This document shows positions 7,905 to 17,537 of a stretch of 64,000 nt of DNA, piece by piece; within the stretch, counting starts at the first letter, position 1, and every line of letters begins with the position of its first letter. The notes below the pieces were generated by a model. The model did not search any database. It saw nothing but the letters and a program-made list of their open reading frames with translations, and was not told where the DNA came from. Origin of the DNA: Gammaproteobacteria bacterium (GTDB lineage: Bacteria > Pseudomonadota > Gammaproteobacteria > Pseudomonadales > Azotimanducaceae); the NCBI GenBank assembly GCA_026707945.1, contig JAPOVV010000016.1, forward strand, positions 124,001-188,000, read 5' to 3'. The position numbers and the translations under genes are program-made.

Positions 7905-9566
7905 CTAAAACAGCCCGCCTATCTGCCCGTTGTCATCAAGCGTGAAGTCTGATGCGGCAGGTCGTCGCGGTAAGCCTGGCATCGTCATGATGTTGCCGCA
8001 AATGGCGACGACAAATTCCGCGCCCGCTTTCAATTGAACTTCACGCACCGTCAGTTGGTGCCCCGTGGGCGCACCAAGCAGTTTGGGATCGCCAGAGAAG
8101 CTATATTGCGTTTTTGCAATACAAACGGGCAAAGATCCGAATCCAAGCGACTCGAAGCGTTGAAGTTCGGTTGCCGTATTGTTGAGGTATTCAACGCCGT
8201 CAGCACGATAAACCTCACGCGCTACAGACTCGATTTTCGCAGACAACGAATCTTCATTTTGGTATAGCCAATGCGGCGCTGAAGGTGCGGACTCGACGCT
8301 CTCAACCACCGCCTTCGCTACGTCTACACCGCCGCTGCCACCATCGCGCCATTGCGATCCGACGACACCTACGCACCCTAATCCGGTGATCACTCCGAGT
8401 GCGGCTTCGATTTCGGCTTCACTGTCAGCTTCGAATCGGTTAACTACAACCACCGGCTCATAGCCAACCTTGCGGATATTCTCAATGTGACGGATGAGGT
8501 TTGGCGCTCCTCGCCGCACCGCTTCTACGTCGTCCTCTTCTAAATCGTCGACTTCAACGCCTCCATGCATCTTCAGAGAGCGCACGGTGGAGACGAGCAC
8601 GATCGCATCTGGCTTGAGACCAGACTGACGGCACTTGATATTCAGGAATTTCTCTGCGCCTAAGTCAGCGCCGAAGCCTGCTTCGGTCACGACAAAGTCA
8701 CTGTGCGCGAGCGCTAAACGCGTGGCAAGCACTGAATTGCAACCATGCGCGATGTTTGCAAAGGGACCACCGTGGACGAACACCGGATTGTGTTCGAGGG
8801 TCTGGACGAGATTGGGAGCCATCGCATCTCTCAGAAGCGCACCAAGTGCGCTTGTGGCTTCAAGATCATCAGCCTTGATCAATTCGCCTTTAGCAGATGG
8901 ACCGACAACGATGTTGCCAAGCCGACGTTTTAAGTCGGATAGATCTTCAGCAAGACAGAGCACTGCCATGATTTCTGATGCCGCGGTGATATCAAAACCA
9001 GCATCCCTCCTCAATCGCCGACGCACTCGTAGATTGATTTCGCGCAACGCGCGATCATTTAGATCAACCACCCGCCGCCAACTAACTTTGTCTGGTTCTA
9101 GTTCGAGCTGATTACCCCAATAAAGATGGTTGTCGACCAAGGACGCAAGAAGGTTGTGCGCGGATGTCACTGCGTGGAGATCACCCGTAAAGTGGAGATT
9201 TATGTCCTCCATCGGGGCAACTTGAGCACGCCCACCGCCATGAGCACCACCTTTCATGCCGAAACTAGGACCCAAAGAAGGTTCGCGTAGACAAGCGCTC
9301 GAATTCACACCAATGAGATTCAGAGCATCCGTTAAACCGATGGTCGTGGTGGTTTTCCCTTCGCCCGCTGGTGTAGGTGACATCGCCGTAACCAGCACCA
9401 ACTTTCCGCGGCTAGGCGTTCGGTTCGACATGACGTAGTCGAACGAGATTTTTGCCTTCGTCCTCCCGTACGAATGAATTACGTCTGAAGGAATAGCAAG
9501 TTTTTCGGTTGCTATATCAACAATAGGGCGAAGCTCGATTTCCCGAGCGATTTCTTGGTCGTTCAA
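7905..9566 (-). CDS. fhs: Formate--tetrahydrofolate ligase
   Basis: 553 residues, the normal length (about 556). Catalyses ATP-dependent formation of 10-formyltetrahydrofolate from formate, feeding purine synthesis and one-carbon metabolism. The P-loop TPAGEGKTTT is at residues 65-74, followed by the family signatures EPSLGPSFGMKGGAHGGG, NLHFTGD, FVHGGPFANIAHGCNS and VTEAGFGADLGAEKF. The C-terminus ends GEVMTMPGLP-like (GNIMTMPGLPRRPAAS). No folD, glycine cleavage or formate dehydrogenase gene is nearby. About 80 bp separate its stop from the convergent DVY-repeat gene. Confidence 0.98.
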   Translation of the reverse strand: MNDQEIAREIELRPIVDIATEKLAIPSDVIHSYGRTKAKISFDYVMSNRTPSRGKLVLVTAMSPTPAGEGKTTTTIGLTDALNLIGVNSSACLREPSLGPSFGMKGGAHGGGRAQVAPMEDINLHFTGDLHAVTSAHNLLASLVDNHLYWGNQLELEPDKVSWRRVVDLNDRALREINLRVRRRLRRDAGFDITAASEIMAVLCLAEDLSDLKRRLGNIVVGPSAKGELIKADDLEATSALGALLRDAMAPNLVQTLEHNPVFVHGGPFANIAHGCNSVLATRLALAHSDFVVTEAGFGADLGAEKFLNIKCRQSGLKPDAIVLVSTVRSLKMHGGVEVDDLEEDDVEAVRRGAPNLIRHIENIRKVGYEPVVVVNRFEADSEAEIEAALGVITGLGCVGVVGSQWRDGGSGGVDVAKAVVESVESAPSAPHWLYQNEDSLSAKIESVAREVYRADGVEYLNNTATELQRFESLGFGSLPVCIAKTQYSFSGDPKLLGAPTGHQLTVREVQLKAGAEFVVAICGNIMTMPGLPRRPAASDFTLDDNGQIGGLF

Positions 9567-9722
9567 CAGTAGAAAGGCCGCATCTTTCGGCTGAAACGTG
9601 TTGGAGCGCGTTTTTTACCAGAAACTAGCTCGTTTCGCGCAACCAGTCTTCTAGCGGTTCAGATATTCGAAGTAAAAACGATGCGTCAAATCACCCTCCA
9701 CCTCGATAAATCGCAATGCACC

Positions 9723-11570
9723 TTATACGTATCGCGACGCCTGAGCGTTGAACATCTTCGCGTACATACCACCGTGTGCCAAGAGGTCTTCATGAGTACC
9801 TTGCTCGATGATCTGACCTTCGTCGACAACGGCAATGTAGTCTGCCATTCGAACGGTACTAAAGCGATGAGAGATGAAAATCACCGTTTTGTCAGCAGCA
9901 TGTCGAGCAATCTCGTCGTATAGATCGTGTTCTTTCAATGCGTCGAGCGCTGCGGTAGGTTCGTCAAGAATGAGAATCGGGGCATCGCTCATGAATGCCC
10001 GTGAAATGGCCATTTGCTGCCACTCGCCACCCGATAAGTCAACCCCTTCGTCGAAGGTCTTGCCGAGTACTGTGTCGTAACCCTTCTTCAGACGAGTGAT
10101 AAACGTTGCGGCACCCGCCGCTTGAGCGCTTTGTTGCACTAAATCGCGGTTCTCAATCTCCTCAATTCGTCCAATCCCGATGTTCTCCTGCACGGTCAAG
10201 TCGTATCGTGCGTAATCCTGAAAGACGATTGACACCGAGTTGCGCAGCTGTTTTAGGTCGTATTCTGTAAGAGAGATGCCATCCAACTCTATGCGGCCTT
10301 CCGTAGGGTCATAGAAACGAGCGAGCAACTTGATAAGCGTTGTCTTACCCGCACCATTTACACCGACGATCGCAACTTTCTTCCCCGCTGGGATGGTCAA
10401 TGTGAGGTTCCTTAGAACCGGTTCTGAGTTGATCGGGTAAGTGAACGACACATTTGTCAGCGAGATGCCGTTTGTCAATGAACTCGGGACCGAGATTCCC
10501 TTATTGCCATCCGCCAACGCTCCCAGAGCGCCATCGACGGACAGCGGATCCATATCCACCAATTCGAAGTAGCGACGCATGAATAACGATTGCTGATACA
10601 GACTCCCAAGTTGCCTTATCACGCCGATCAAACCCGAACTGCATTGCTGCGCCGCCTGTGCGACCATCGTCAATTCGCCGATCGTTATGCGACCAAGAAC
10701 CGCGCTAAACACTGCATAGCAGTAGATGGACACGATACCCAGATATGACACGAGCGACATACCGACATTGGCGCCAAACAAACGTACCAAGAGTCGTTGA
10801 AGGGCTTGGATTAATTCGTTTCGAGTTTTGGAGAATCTGTTGAGAAAGTAGTTGCGCAATCCGAATGTGCGGACCTCACGGGCTGTCTCCTTGCTAGTCA
10901 GTAGCCGAATGATGTAGTCCGACATTCGGTAGTAGCGAACGAACTCCATATTTAGATCGAATCGTCTTCGTGCGTGCCACCCCTCTACGAGTATGCGAGG
11001 TACGACGGTGCCGATGAGCACAACGATCGCTAGTGGATGGAGGATCGAGAGCAAGCCAAACATCAGACATAGGCTAACCATCGATTGAACGAGTGACAGT
11101 GTGGAGTACCCGAGATTTTGAATCTGCCAAAGCTGATTTGAAGCATGGTGCAGCTGATCGTGTTGCTGAGGGATCTCAAAAAAGGCAAGGTCCAGGTCTG
11201 TAGCCTTTGCCATCAGTCTTTGAGCGGCAACGCTATACGTACGCTCGGAGAGCACCTCAGTTACGATGCTGTCGATACCTCCAATCACGGCTTGAAGCAT
11301 CCACAATCCGAACAACATGGCAAGAGGCGTGAACACGACACTCCATTGAGGTTCTACCCCAATCAGACTGACGACGCCATCGATGATGTCCTTCGTCAGC
11401 CAGATGACCCCTGCCGGAATCGTCGCCAGCACGACATGCACCGTTAGCGTTAACACGGCATAAACACGCGAGGCTTCCCACAGAATGCGAAACGCCATCG
11501 GGAGCATGGCAAGACCGCTCCCTATGGAGCGAAGAATGGACTGCTCTGGTGGTCGAAACGGATCACTCAT
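9723..11570 (-). CDS. ABC transporter, fused permease and ATPase (exporter type)
   Basis: 615 residues. The N-terminal half has about six membrane segments (residues 35-60, 75-100, 155-195 and 265-330). The ATPase domain has Walker A GVNGAGKT (403-410), Q-loop Gln451, an unusual signature LSGGEWQQ (512-519), Walker B ILILDEP (532-538) and the switch His in ISHR (567). This is a half-transporter that would act as a homodimer, exporting a lipid, peptide or drug. The substrate cannot be read from the sequence. It lies upstream of fhs on the same strand with a 156-bp gap, so linkage is uncertain. Confidence 0.92.
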   Translation of the reverse strand: MSDPFRPPEQSILRSIGSGLAMLPMAFRILWEASRVYAVLTLTVHVVLATIPAGVIWLTKDIIDGVVSLIGVEPQWSVVFTPLAMLFGLWMLQAVIGGIDSIVTEVLSERTYSVAAQRLMAKATDLDLAFFEIPQQHDQLHHASNQLWQIQNLGYSTLSLVQSMVSLCLMFGLLSILHPLAIVVLIGTVVPRILVEGWHARRRFDLNMEFVRYYRMSDYIIRLLTSKETAREVRTFGLRNYFLNRFSKTRNELIQALQRLLVRLFGANVGMSLVSYLGIVSIYCYAVFSAVLGRITIGELTMVAQAAQQCSSGLIGVIRQLGSLYQQSLFMRRYFELVDMDPLSVDGALGALADGNKGISVPSSLTNGISLTNVSFTYPINSEPVLRNLTLTIPAGKKVAIVGVNGAGKTTLIKLLARFYDPTEGRIELDGISLTEYDLKQLRNSVSIVFQDYARYDLTVQENIGIGRIEEIENRDLVQQSAQAAGAATFITRLKKGYDTVLGKTFDEGVDLSGGEWQQMAISRAFMSDAPILILDEPTAALDALKEHDLYDEIARHAADKTVIFISHRFSTVRMADYIAVVDEGQIIEQGTHEDLLAHGGMYAKMFNAQASRYV

Positions 11571-11933
11571 CGTGACTGAACTTACATAGGTGAAAAAGCG
11601 TTCTGAATGTCTTAGCTAGATCGAAGAAACGTTAGTTCCAAGTCGATAGCGGCGCACAACCCACTCTATGGCTGCCTCCGGGCTCTCAAATTCAACAAAT
11701 GCGGAGCCCAAGCAGGGGTATCGTTGGCGCAATAGTAGCAATGTCCCACAAGATTCGCCCTGTTTCGGAAAACCAAACACGACGGCTTTGAAGCGTTACG
11801 GTATGCCGTTACGAAAACGGTTGACGGTATTCGGTCAAGCGCTCAAAAATGGAGGTACTTACTAAAATTGGATGCTGCCACAGACCCATCTGTGCGATCC
11901 CAACCTAAATAAACCATGATGTACCTGTAATCC
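11571..11933. other. Divergent intergenic region between ABC exporter and serine hydrolase genes
   Basis: 363 bases between divergently transcribed genes. It contains the small RRM-like minus-strand ORF annotated separately (11616-11780). The plus-strand ORF across the same bases (11668-11865) is its shadow. The remaining 150 bases before 11934 should hold the promoter of the serine hydrolase gene, but no clear -35/-10 pair stands out. Confidence 0.4.
11616..11780 (-). CDS. Small RRM-like ORF, possibly a remnant
   Basis: A 54-residue ORF from a GTG at 11780, too short for routine ORF calling. It contains GSAFVEFESPEAAIEWVVRRY, which resembles the RNP-1 strand plus second helix of an RNA recognition motif. 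Just before the GTG, the frame encodes FKAVVFGFP, which resembles the RNP-2 strand, but a TAA three codons further upstream blocks a normal start. The middle of the fold is short compared with a standard 80-residue RRM. It may be a truncated small RNA-binding protein, a decayed gene or chance similarity. It precedes the ABC exporter gene by 45 bp. Confidence 0.33.
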   Translation of the reverse strand: MFGFPKQGESCGTLLLLRQRYPCLGSAFVEFESPEAAIEWVVRRYRLGTNVSSI

Positions 11934-13922
11934 ATGCCTATGTCACGTAGATTCCGACATTTTGGCACTACGGCAATTCGATTAGTTCTGCTGCTTTTGT
12001 CTTTGGGCGTTAGCTACGTGAGTAGTAGCGCAAACGAAGTAACGAGATCTGTTCCCTTGTTACATTCTTCCAATGACTCGTTTACAGGTGTATTGCGCTT
12101 TATCAACCACTCTAAAGACGTTCAGTCTGTTTCGATTGTTGGGTTTGACGATGAAGGAACCCAGTACGGCCCTGCATCTTTCACCATAGGTAGTCAAGAA
12201 AACAAGCTGATCTATGCGGATGACTTGGAGAATGGGTCCGACGATATAGACGAAGGTTTAGGCCGTGGCGTCGGAAGTTGGCGACTACAAATAACGATGT
12301 CACGGGACGTTGAGACGACCGCATTCGTTGAAGCACAGGATGGTCTGTTGGAGAGTCTCCATCAGACTATACAAGGAGAAAACGGGTGCTGGCGAGTACC
12401 CACTTTTTATTCTGCGGATAACTTAACAGTCTCAAAACTACGCCTGACGAACACTAGTTCTGACACTGCTAACATCAAGATAAGTGGCCGAGACGACCGA
12501 GGTTCCGTAAGCGCGTCGCCAATAGAACTCACACTCGCTCCGTTGGTTACCACTTCGCTTACCGCATCAGACTTAGAAGACGGTACCGATGACTTCGAAG
12601 GGTCATTAGGAAACGGTCGCGGGAATTGGCAACTAGCAGTTGAATCTGACCGTCTCATAACGGTCATGAACTTGATTGAAGGCGATCGCTCGATATCTAA
12701 CGTGTCAAGTCGACCTTCCTATGCCGCCGGTCATTGCTGGCTTGGCAAAACACTCGCGAATGCAGACCGATCAATCGGCAATCAAGTAGAGCCTTACGTT
12801 CTACCTGATAGGCTAGAAGAATCTGCGCCCATTACACCTGCGATTTACGCTGCGATTTATGACGAAACTGGCGTTCGAGCCATAGCTGCAGAGGGTGTAA
12901 AGCACATCGAAAGAGAAGCGGAAGCTTCGATTCATGATCGCTTGTTTCTTGGGTCAATAACTAAACCCATGACGGCAACCATGATTGCCACTCTTGTATA
13001 TGAAGATCAGAGTACGTTCGCGAATGGCTGGTCAACTTCGATACAAGATGTCTTCAGTGATTCAATTGATGACATTCATGAAGACTACCACGAAGTCACC
13101 ATAAAAGATATCTTGACGCACCATGGTGGCATTCACGAAAATCCACCGTTGTTGTTGCAAGACGACGAAGAACAATCTCTGACTGAGCGACGTCTTGCAG
13201 CGACGCTCGAGACGCTCGCGTTAGAACCAGAAAGCGAACCTGGTACGGTCTCATACTCCCATGCTGGTTACCTTGTTGCTGCGTCGATGGTAGAGAAACT
13301 CACGGGAAGAACGTATGAGACCTTGATGCAAGAGCAACTCTTCGACCCACTTGGCATGTCGAGTGCCGGGTTCGGTCCGCCCGCAACGTTCGATAGCGAA
13401 AACGAACCCTGGGGACACACGCTATCGGATGACAATGAATGGATACCCACGCAAGACGATTGGCACGTAGTTCTACAACCTTCCGCGGGCGTGCACGCGT
13501 CCATGGAGGATTTAGGCAAATTCCTACAACTGTGGATGGACGATAAGGAACCTATGCTGTTGACCCGTGATCAGATACAAGCCCTAACTAGGCTAGCGGT
13601 TCAAGAGGACGGTACGCTCGTGCGGTTCATTTTTAGTGGTGGATCGCCTAGTGCGGGCTGGTGGCTTTATCGAGATGTGTTCGGGTATGGCGAAGCTCTG
13701 AACACGCCGGGTTCAAACGGTAATTGGTACTCGCTCGTCTGGGTCATGCGCGATATCAGTCGAGCGTATCTAGTTGTCACGAATTCAGTTCTACCTAACA
13801 GAACGCCGAATCCGAGCGCTCGAATCAGCATCAACCGAGTACTAACTCCTGTCATCACAAGATTAGCGACTAGTCCGGCTCGCAGCGAACCGCCAAAACT
13901 ATCGACAGATACGCCTCACTAG
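11934..13922 (+). CDS. Exported serine hydrolase (class C beta-lactamase-like) with N-terminal repeat modules
   Basis: 662 residues. Signal peptide about 1-34, then two copies of a roughly 110-residue module (about 38-145 and 150-262), then a beta-lactamase/DD-peptidase-fold domain (about 295-640). The nucleophile motif is S341-I-T-K344. The second motif, normally Y-x-N, reads Y441-S-H443. GSNGNWYS near 593 is in the position of the third motif. Each N-terminal module ends with GxGxWRL or GRGNWQL preceded by DLExGxDD. The same module occurs four times in the protein at 22794-25814. Substrate may be an ester or peptide; no resistance role is implied. Confidence 0.85.
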   Translation: MPMSRRFRHFGTTAIRLVLLLLSLGVSYVSSSANEVTRSVPLLHSSNDSFTGVLRFINHSKDVQSVSIVGFDDEGTQYGPASFTIGSQENKLIYADDLENGSDDIDEGLGRGVGSWRLQITMSRDVETTAFVEAQDGLLESLHQTIQGENGCWRVPTFYSADNLTVSKLRLTNTSSDTANIKISGRDDRGSVSASPIELTLAPLVTTSLTASDLEDGTDDFEGSLGNGRGNWQLAVESDRLITVMNLIEGDRSISNVSSRPSYAAGHCWLGKTLANADRSIGNQVEPYVLPDRLEESAPITPAIYAAIYDETGVRAIAAEGVKHIEREAEASIHDRLFLGSITKPMTATMIATLVYEDQSTFANGWSTSIQDVFSDSIDDIHEDYHEVTIKDILTHHGGIHENPPLLLQDDEEQSLTERRLAATLETLALEPESEPGTVSYSHAGYLVAASMVEKLTGRTYETLMQEQLFDPLGMSSAGFGPPATFDSENEPWGHTLSDDNEWIPTQDDWHVVLQPSAGVHASMEDLGKFLQLWMDDKEPMLLTRDQIQALTRLAVQEDGTLVRFIFSGGSPSAGWWLYRDVFGYGEALNTPGSNGNWYSLVWVMRDISRAYLVVTNSVLPNRTPNPSARISINRVLTPVITRLATSPARSEPPKLSTDTPH

Positions 13923-14072
13923 AAATCTCACTTCATACCAGCATAGTTAGACCGTAGAACTTCAAACCGGCATTTAATGTCGTCAGATTGACTTCTATGT
14001 CTTTTGAATGACGAACTTTGAGCGAACGATCAATGCGATACTTCCGATGTTTAACCAATTTAAGGTAGTTTC

Positions 14073-15065
14073 ATGCAGTTAGGTGTTTTAGCCGGCATGG
14101 GTCGCGACTGGCAGGATTCGATCGAAAAAGTTCGAGTTGCCGAGTCGCTTGGCTATACGATGGTCGCAACGGGTGAAGCTTGGGGACCTTCCAGTATTCC
14201 GTGGATGACCCTGCTCGCTACTCATACCGAGAAGATACAGATTGCAACGTCGATTCTGAATGTCTTTTCCAGGTCGCCAGGTGCAATCGCTCAAGAGTTC
14301 GCATCGCTTGAAATGTTGTCAAAAGGTCGGATGGTATGTGGCTTAGGTTCGTCCGGGCATCGAGTGATTGAGCATTTTCATGGTGTTGCATTTGATCGCC
14401 CTCTACGCCGTATTCGCGAATACGTGGAAATCATCAAGCTACTACTCGAAGGGCAAGAACTCAATCACGACGGCAAGCTCATGCAGATGAGCCGCGGTTT
14501 CAGACTTGACTACGAACGCCAACGCGAATCAGTACCGGTCTATATCGCCGCGATCACACCAAAGTCGATCAAACAAACGGGCGAAATCGCCGACGGAATC
14601 TTCCCTATTCACTGGCCAAGCGAACGCTTTGCGTCACTGAAAGAAGACTTGCGTGCTGGCGCTGCCGCGGCAAATCGAGAGAACATAAACCTCACCGTCG
14701 CGCCTTTTACGAACGTATATGTGGGCGACAGCGATGACGAATCGCTGTGGCAAGCGGCGCGTCAACCGTTATTCCACTACATAAATCGAATGGGCGATTT
14801 CTATTGGAACATGTTGGTGAGCAATGGATTTGAGGACGACGTGCTCGCGTCACGTGCCGCATGGCAAGAACGAGATCGAGATGGTGCCTTCAGTGCGATT
14901 TCGAAAGACATGGTTCAAGCAATTCAGGTGATTGGTCCACCGGACGCCATCGCGGGTCAGCTTCAGCAACGCGCTTCAGACGGCGCTGACATTCAGCTCA
15001 TTCCTATGCCGCAAGGATCCTTAAGTGATGTTGAACGCCAACTTTCGTTCTATTTAGGCGTCTAA
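14073..15065 (+). CDS. LLM-class flavin/F420-dependent oxidoreductase
   Basis: 330 residues with a luciferase-like barrel. LGVLAGMGRDWQDSIEKVRVAESLGYTMVATGEAWGPSS at the start is followed by IQIATSILNVFSRSPGAIAQEFASLEMLSKGRMVCGLGSSGHRVIEHFHG, the usual cofactor-binding strands. VPVYIAAITPKSIKQTGEIADGIFPIHW and VIGPPDAIAGQLQQRASDGAD complete the family pattern. The ATG has an AAGGT-type ribosome site. It is 32 bp upstream of the Eis-like gene and probably co-transcribed. Substrate unknown. Confidence 0.9.
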   Translation: MQLGVLAGMGRDWQDSIEKVRVAESLGYTMVATGEAWGPSSIPWMTLLATHTEKIQIATSILNVFSRSPGAIAQEFASLEMLSKGRMVCGLGSSGHRVIEHFHGVAFDRPLRRIREYVEIIKLLLEGQELNHDGKLMQMSRGFRLDYERQRESVPVYIAAITPKSIKQTGEIADGIFPIHWPSERFASLKEDLRAGAAAANRENINLTVAPFTNVYVGDSDDESLWQAARQPLFHYINRMGDFYWNMLVSNGFEDDVLASRAAWQERDRDGAFSAISKDMVQAIQVIGPPDAIAGQLQQRASDGADIQLIPMPQGSLSDVERQLSFYLGV

Positions 15066-15097
15066 CTCCGATTCGCAACCCCGCAAGGAGATTCCGG

Positions 15098-16321
15098 GTG
15101 ACTTCAATGGACAACATCGAGTTTCGATCAATCGAGAAAGATGAACTCGATTCCTTCAACAAGGTTGTCAAGTATGTGTTCGCCGAAAGTTCTACCGATC
15201 CGGTTCCTGAAGAAGACGAGCTGAAACCCGAGTGGACAACAGCAGCATTCCATAAAGGAAAAATCGTCGCGACCTCCGGAGGCTTTCCATTCGAGATGCG
15301 ATTCAACGGGAAACCGATCGCTGTCGATGGTCTAACAGCAGTAGGCACCGAACCCGGATTTAGGCGACGCGGCTTAGTTCGCGAAATGGTAACGCGCCGT
15401 TTACACGCGGTCCATGAACACGAGGAACAGTCCGCATCGATTCTGTGGGCGTCGATGGGAGCAATCTACCAACGTTTTGGCTACGGGCTCGGTAGCAGTC
15501 AAATCCAATGTAAATTCGATCCACGTTTCACGCAATTCCAATTCCCAGGCGATGTTAACGGTTATGTCCGCATCGTCAGTGAAGAAGAAGGCGGACAAGT
15601 GATCAGAGACCTATATAGTCGTTTTGTTGAAGACCGAACGCTTGATTTACATCGTGACGACGATGTGTGGTGGAAGGGCTACTTTGGCACTAAGAAGCGT
15701 CTTTCATATATCGCCATTTATTTCAATGCGAACGACGAACCCGAAGGCTATGTTGCTTACAAAACTTCAACCTTCAGTCAATCACCCGATGAAGGACCTG
15801 ATCAGAAACTCTGGGTTCGCGAGCTGATTTATCTAAACATTCAAGCCTATCGCGCACTTTGGGAATTCATACGCGAACATGACTTGGTCGCTAAAGTAGA
15901 GATGCAGATGGCGCTCGATGAACCTGCGATCAACATGCTGCTGGAACCGCGAGCCATGCGTCTCAATGTATTGGATGGAATTTGGATGCGGATCGTCGAT
16001 GCTGAGAAAGCACTCACACAACGAGAATATAGTGGACCCGGCAATGTCGTGCTCGAGATTCAGAATGACTCAGAGTGTCCATGGAATGAGCGCCGGTTCG
16101 AGTTAGAGACGGACGGTGAGACTACCGAAGTGGCTGAAACGAACAAGAGTCCGCAACTAACTATTTCTCCGAATGGATTAGCGAGTCTAATGACAGGGAA
16201 CGCGAGCCTTTCAGAGCTAAATCGAGTCGGACGCGCAGATGTCTCGGATACGAAAAAGATGCGTTACTTCGACTTTATGTTCTCAACGAAGTATCGACCG
16301 TTTTGTCGCAATGGGTTCTAG
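15098..16321 (+). CDS. Eis-like GNAT N-acetyltransferase
   Basis: 407 residues. Start GTG at 15098, with AAGGAG at 15085-15090. The N-terminal GNAT domain carries the acetyl-CoA loop VGTEPGFRRRGLVREM. A second, cofactor-free GNAT-like domain follows, and then the sterol-carrier-like C-terminal domain typical of the Eis family. The protein ends in ...RPFCRNGF; a terminal carboxylate on the last Phe acts as general base in characterised Eis proteins. Members acetylate amines such as aminoglycosides or lysines, but environmental homologues are of unknown substrate. Probably an operon with the LLM gene 32 bp upstream. Confidence 0.88.
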   Translation: MTSMDNIEFRSIEKDELDSFNKVVKYVFAESSTDPVPEEDELKPEWTTAAFHKGKIVATSGGFPFEMRFNGKPIAVDGLTAVGTEPGFRRRGLVREMVTRRLHAVHEHEEQSASILWASMGAIYQRFGYGLGSSQIQCKFDPRFTQFQFPGDVNGYVRIVSEEEGGQVIRDLYSRFVEDRTLDLHRDDDVWWKGYFGTKKRLSYIAIYFNANDEPEGYVAYKTSTFSQSPDEGPDQKLWVRELIYLNIQAYRALWEFIREHDLVAKVEMQMALDEPAINMLLEPRAMRLNVLDGIWMRIVDAEKALTQREYSGPGNVVLEIQNDSECPWNERRFELETDGETTEVAETNKSPQLTISPNGLASLMTGNASLSELNRVGRADVSDTKKMRYFDFMFSTKYRPFCRNGF

Positions 16322-16358
16322 GTCTAGCGTCTCGCAAGCAAACTGAACCCCACGTGGT

Positions 16359-17537
16359 CTACGTGTCGACAGTTGACGTGTCGATCGGTGACAATGTGGA
16401 TGCTTCATCTACTGCTTCAAATTCCTTCCGGATTGCAGCCGAATGTTCACCAAGGCGCGGTATGCGTACCGTTCCGTCTTCGACTTTACGCTCCGAGTCC
16501 GGATAGGCAGGCATTTCGATCGGTCCGGTCGCGCTCTCATATCGTGTTCGACGCAATTCCGGATGCATAGCGAAGGCAGGCATCTCGTTTACGACGCCAA
16601 ACGCGATGCGGGCGTTTTTCAATAGTTCAACGAGTTCTTCCTTCGAGCGCTTTCCAAAGAACTCCTGCACCATACCATCCACTTTCGGTCGTCGCTCCAT
16701 ACGTACAGGATTTGTCGCGTAGAGTGGATCTGCAGTCAATTCCGGTCGCTCTAGGACCTGTTCGGTAAACGCTTTCCACTCGCGATCGTTCTGAACGGAA
16801 ATCACAATCGTGACACCATCCCTCGATACAAATCCACCATAGGGTGTGATCGAAGGATGAGCTAGACCAACCCTGTCGGGACCAACACCTTTCTCCTCAT
16901 GCTGCAAGAGTGGCACAGACATCCAATCCGCGATCACGTCAAAGAGCGAGAGTTTGATGGCTCGCCCTTCTCCTGTCCTCGCGCGTGCAACAATCGCCTC
17001 ATTAATGGCGAGTGCGGCAGTCAGACCCGTAGAAATGTCGACAAGCGAAACGCCAATCCGACCGTACTCGCCCGGCGCGCCAGAGATCGAAACAAGCCCC
17101 GATTCTGCCTGAATGAGCAGATCGTAAGCCTTCATATCACGATACGCGCCTGTCTCACTGTATCCTGAAATGTCACACGTAATTAGGTGCGGAAACTCAT
17201 CGCGCAAGACGTCGGAGCCCAAGCCAACGCGAGCCGCAGCGCCTACACTGAGATTCTGAATGAACGCATCGGACCTACTGAGAATACGTTTGATAAGCTC
17301 AACATCGTCCGGGTCCTTGATATCAACCGTAAGGGACTCCTTGCCACGATTCGCCCACGCGAAATACGCGCTTTGGCCGTTCGCGGCCGTGTCATAGGTC
17401 CGTGCGAAATCACCAGTCTCTCGCTCAAGTTTGATGATGCGCGCCCCCGCATCAGCAAGGCGACACGTCGCCACTGGCGCCGCGACCGCTTGCTCGAGCG
17501 CTACTACGGTGATGCCCTGAAGCGGTAAATCGCTCAT
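16359..17537 (-). CDS. CaiB/BaiF-family CoA transferase
   Basis: 392 residues, normal for class III CoA transferases, which move CoA between carboxylic acids through enzyme-bound anhydrides. Visible signatures are LADAGARIIKLERETGDFAR, the WANRGKESLTVDIKDP strand and helix, and KAYDLLIQAESGLVSISG, with D139 in the position of the catalytic Asp. Its ATG overlaps the stop of the upstream YejE-like permease gene (17534-17537), so it is coupled to the peptide importer operon. This link to a peptide transporter is unusual and suggests use of an imported acid or peptide-derived compound, which is inference. Confidence 0.92.
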   Translation of the reverse strand: MSDLPLQGITVVALEQAVAAPVATCRLADAGARIIKLERETGDFARTYDTAANGQSAYFAWANRGKESLTVDIKDPDDVELIKRILSRSDAFIQNLSVGAAARVGLGSDVLRDEFPHLITCDISGYSETGAYRDMKAYDLLIQAESGLVSISGAPGEYGRIGVSLVDISTGLTAALAINEAIVARARTGEGRAIKLSLFDVIADWMSVPLLQHEEKGVGPDRVGLAHPSITPYGGFVSRDGVTIVISVQNDREWKAFTEQVLERPELTADPLYATNPVRMERRPKVDGMVQEFFGKRSKEELVELLKNARIAFGVVNEMPAFAMHPELRRTRYESATGPIEMPAYPDSERKVEDGTVRIPRLGEHSAAIRKEFEAVDEASTLSPIDTSTVDT

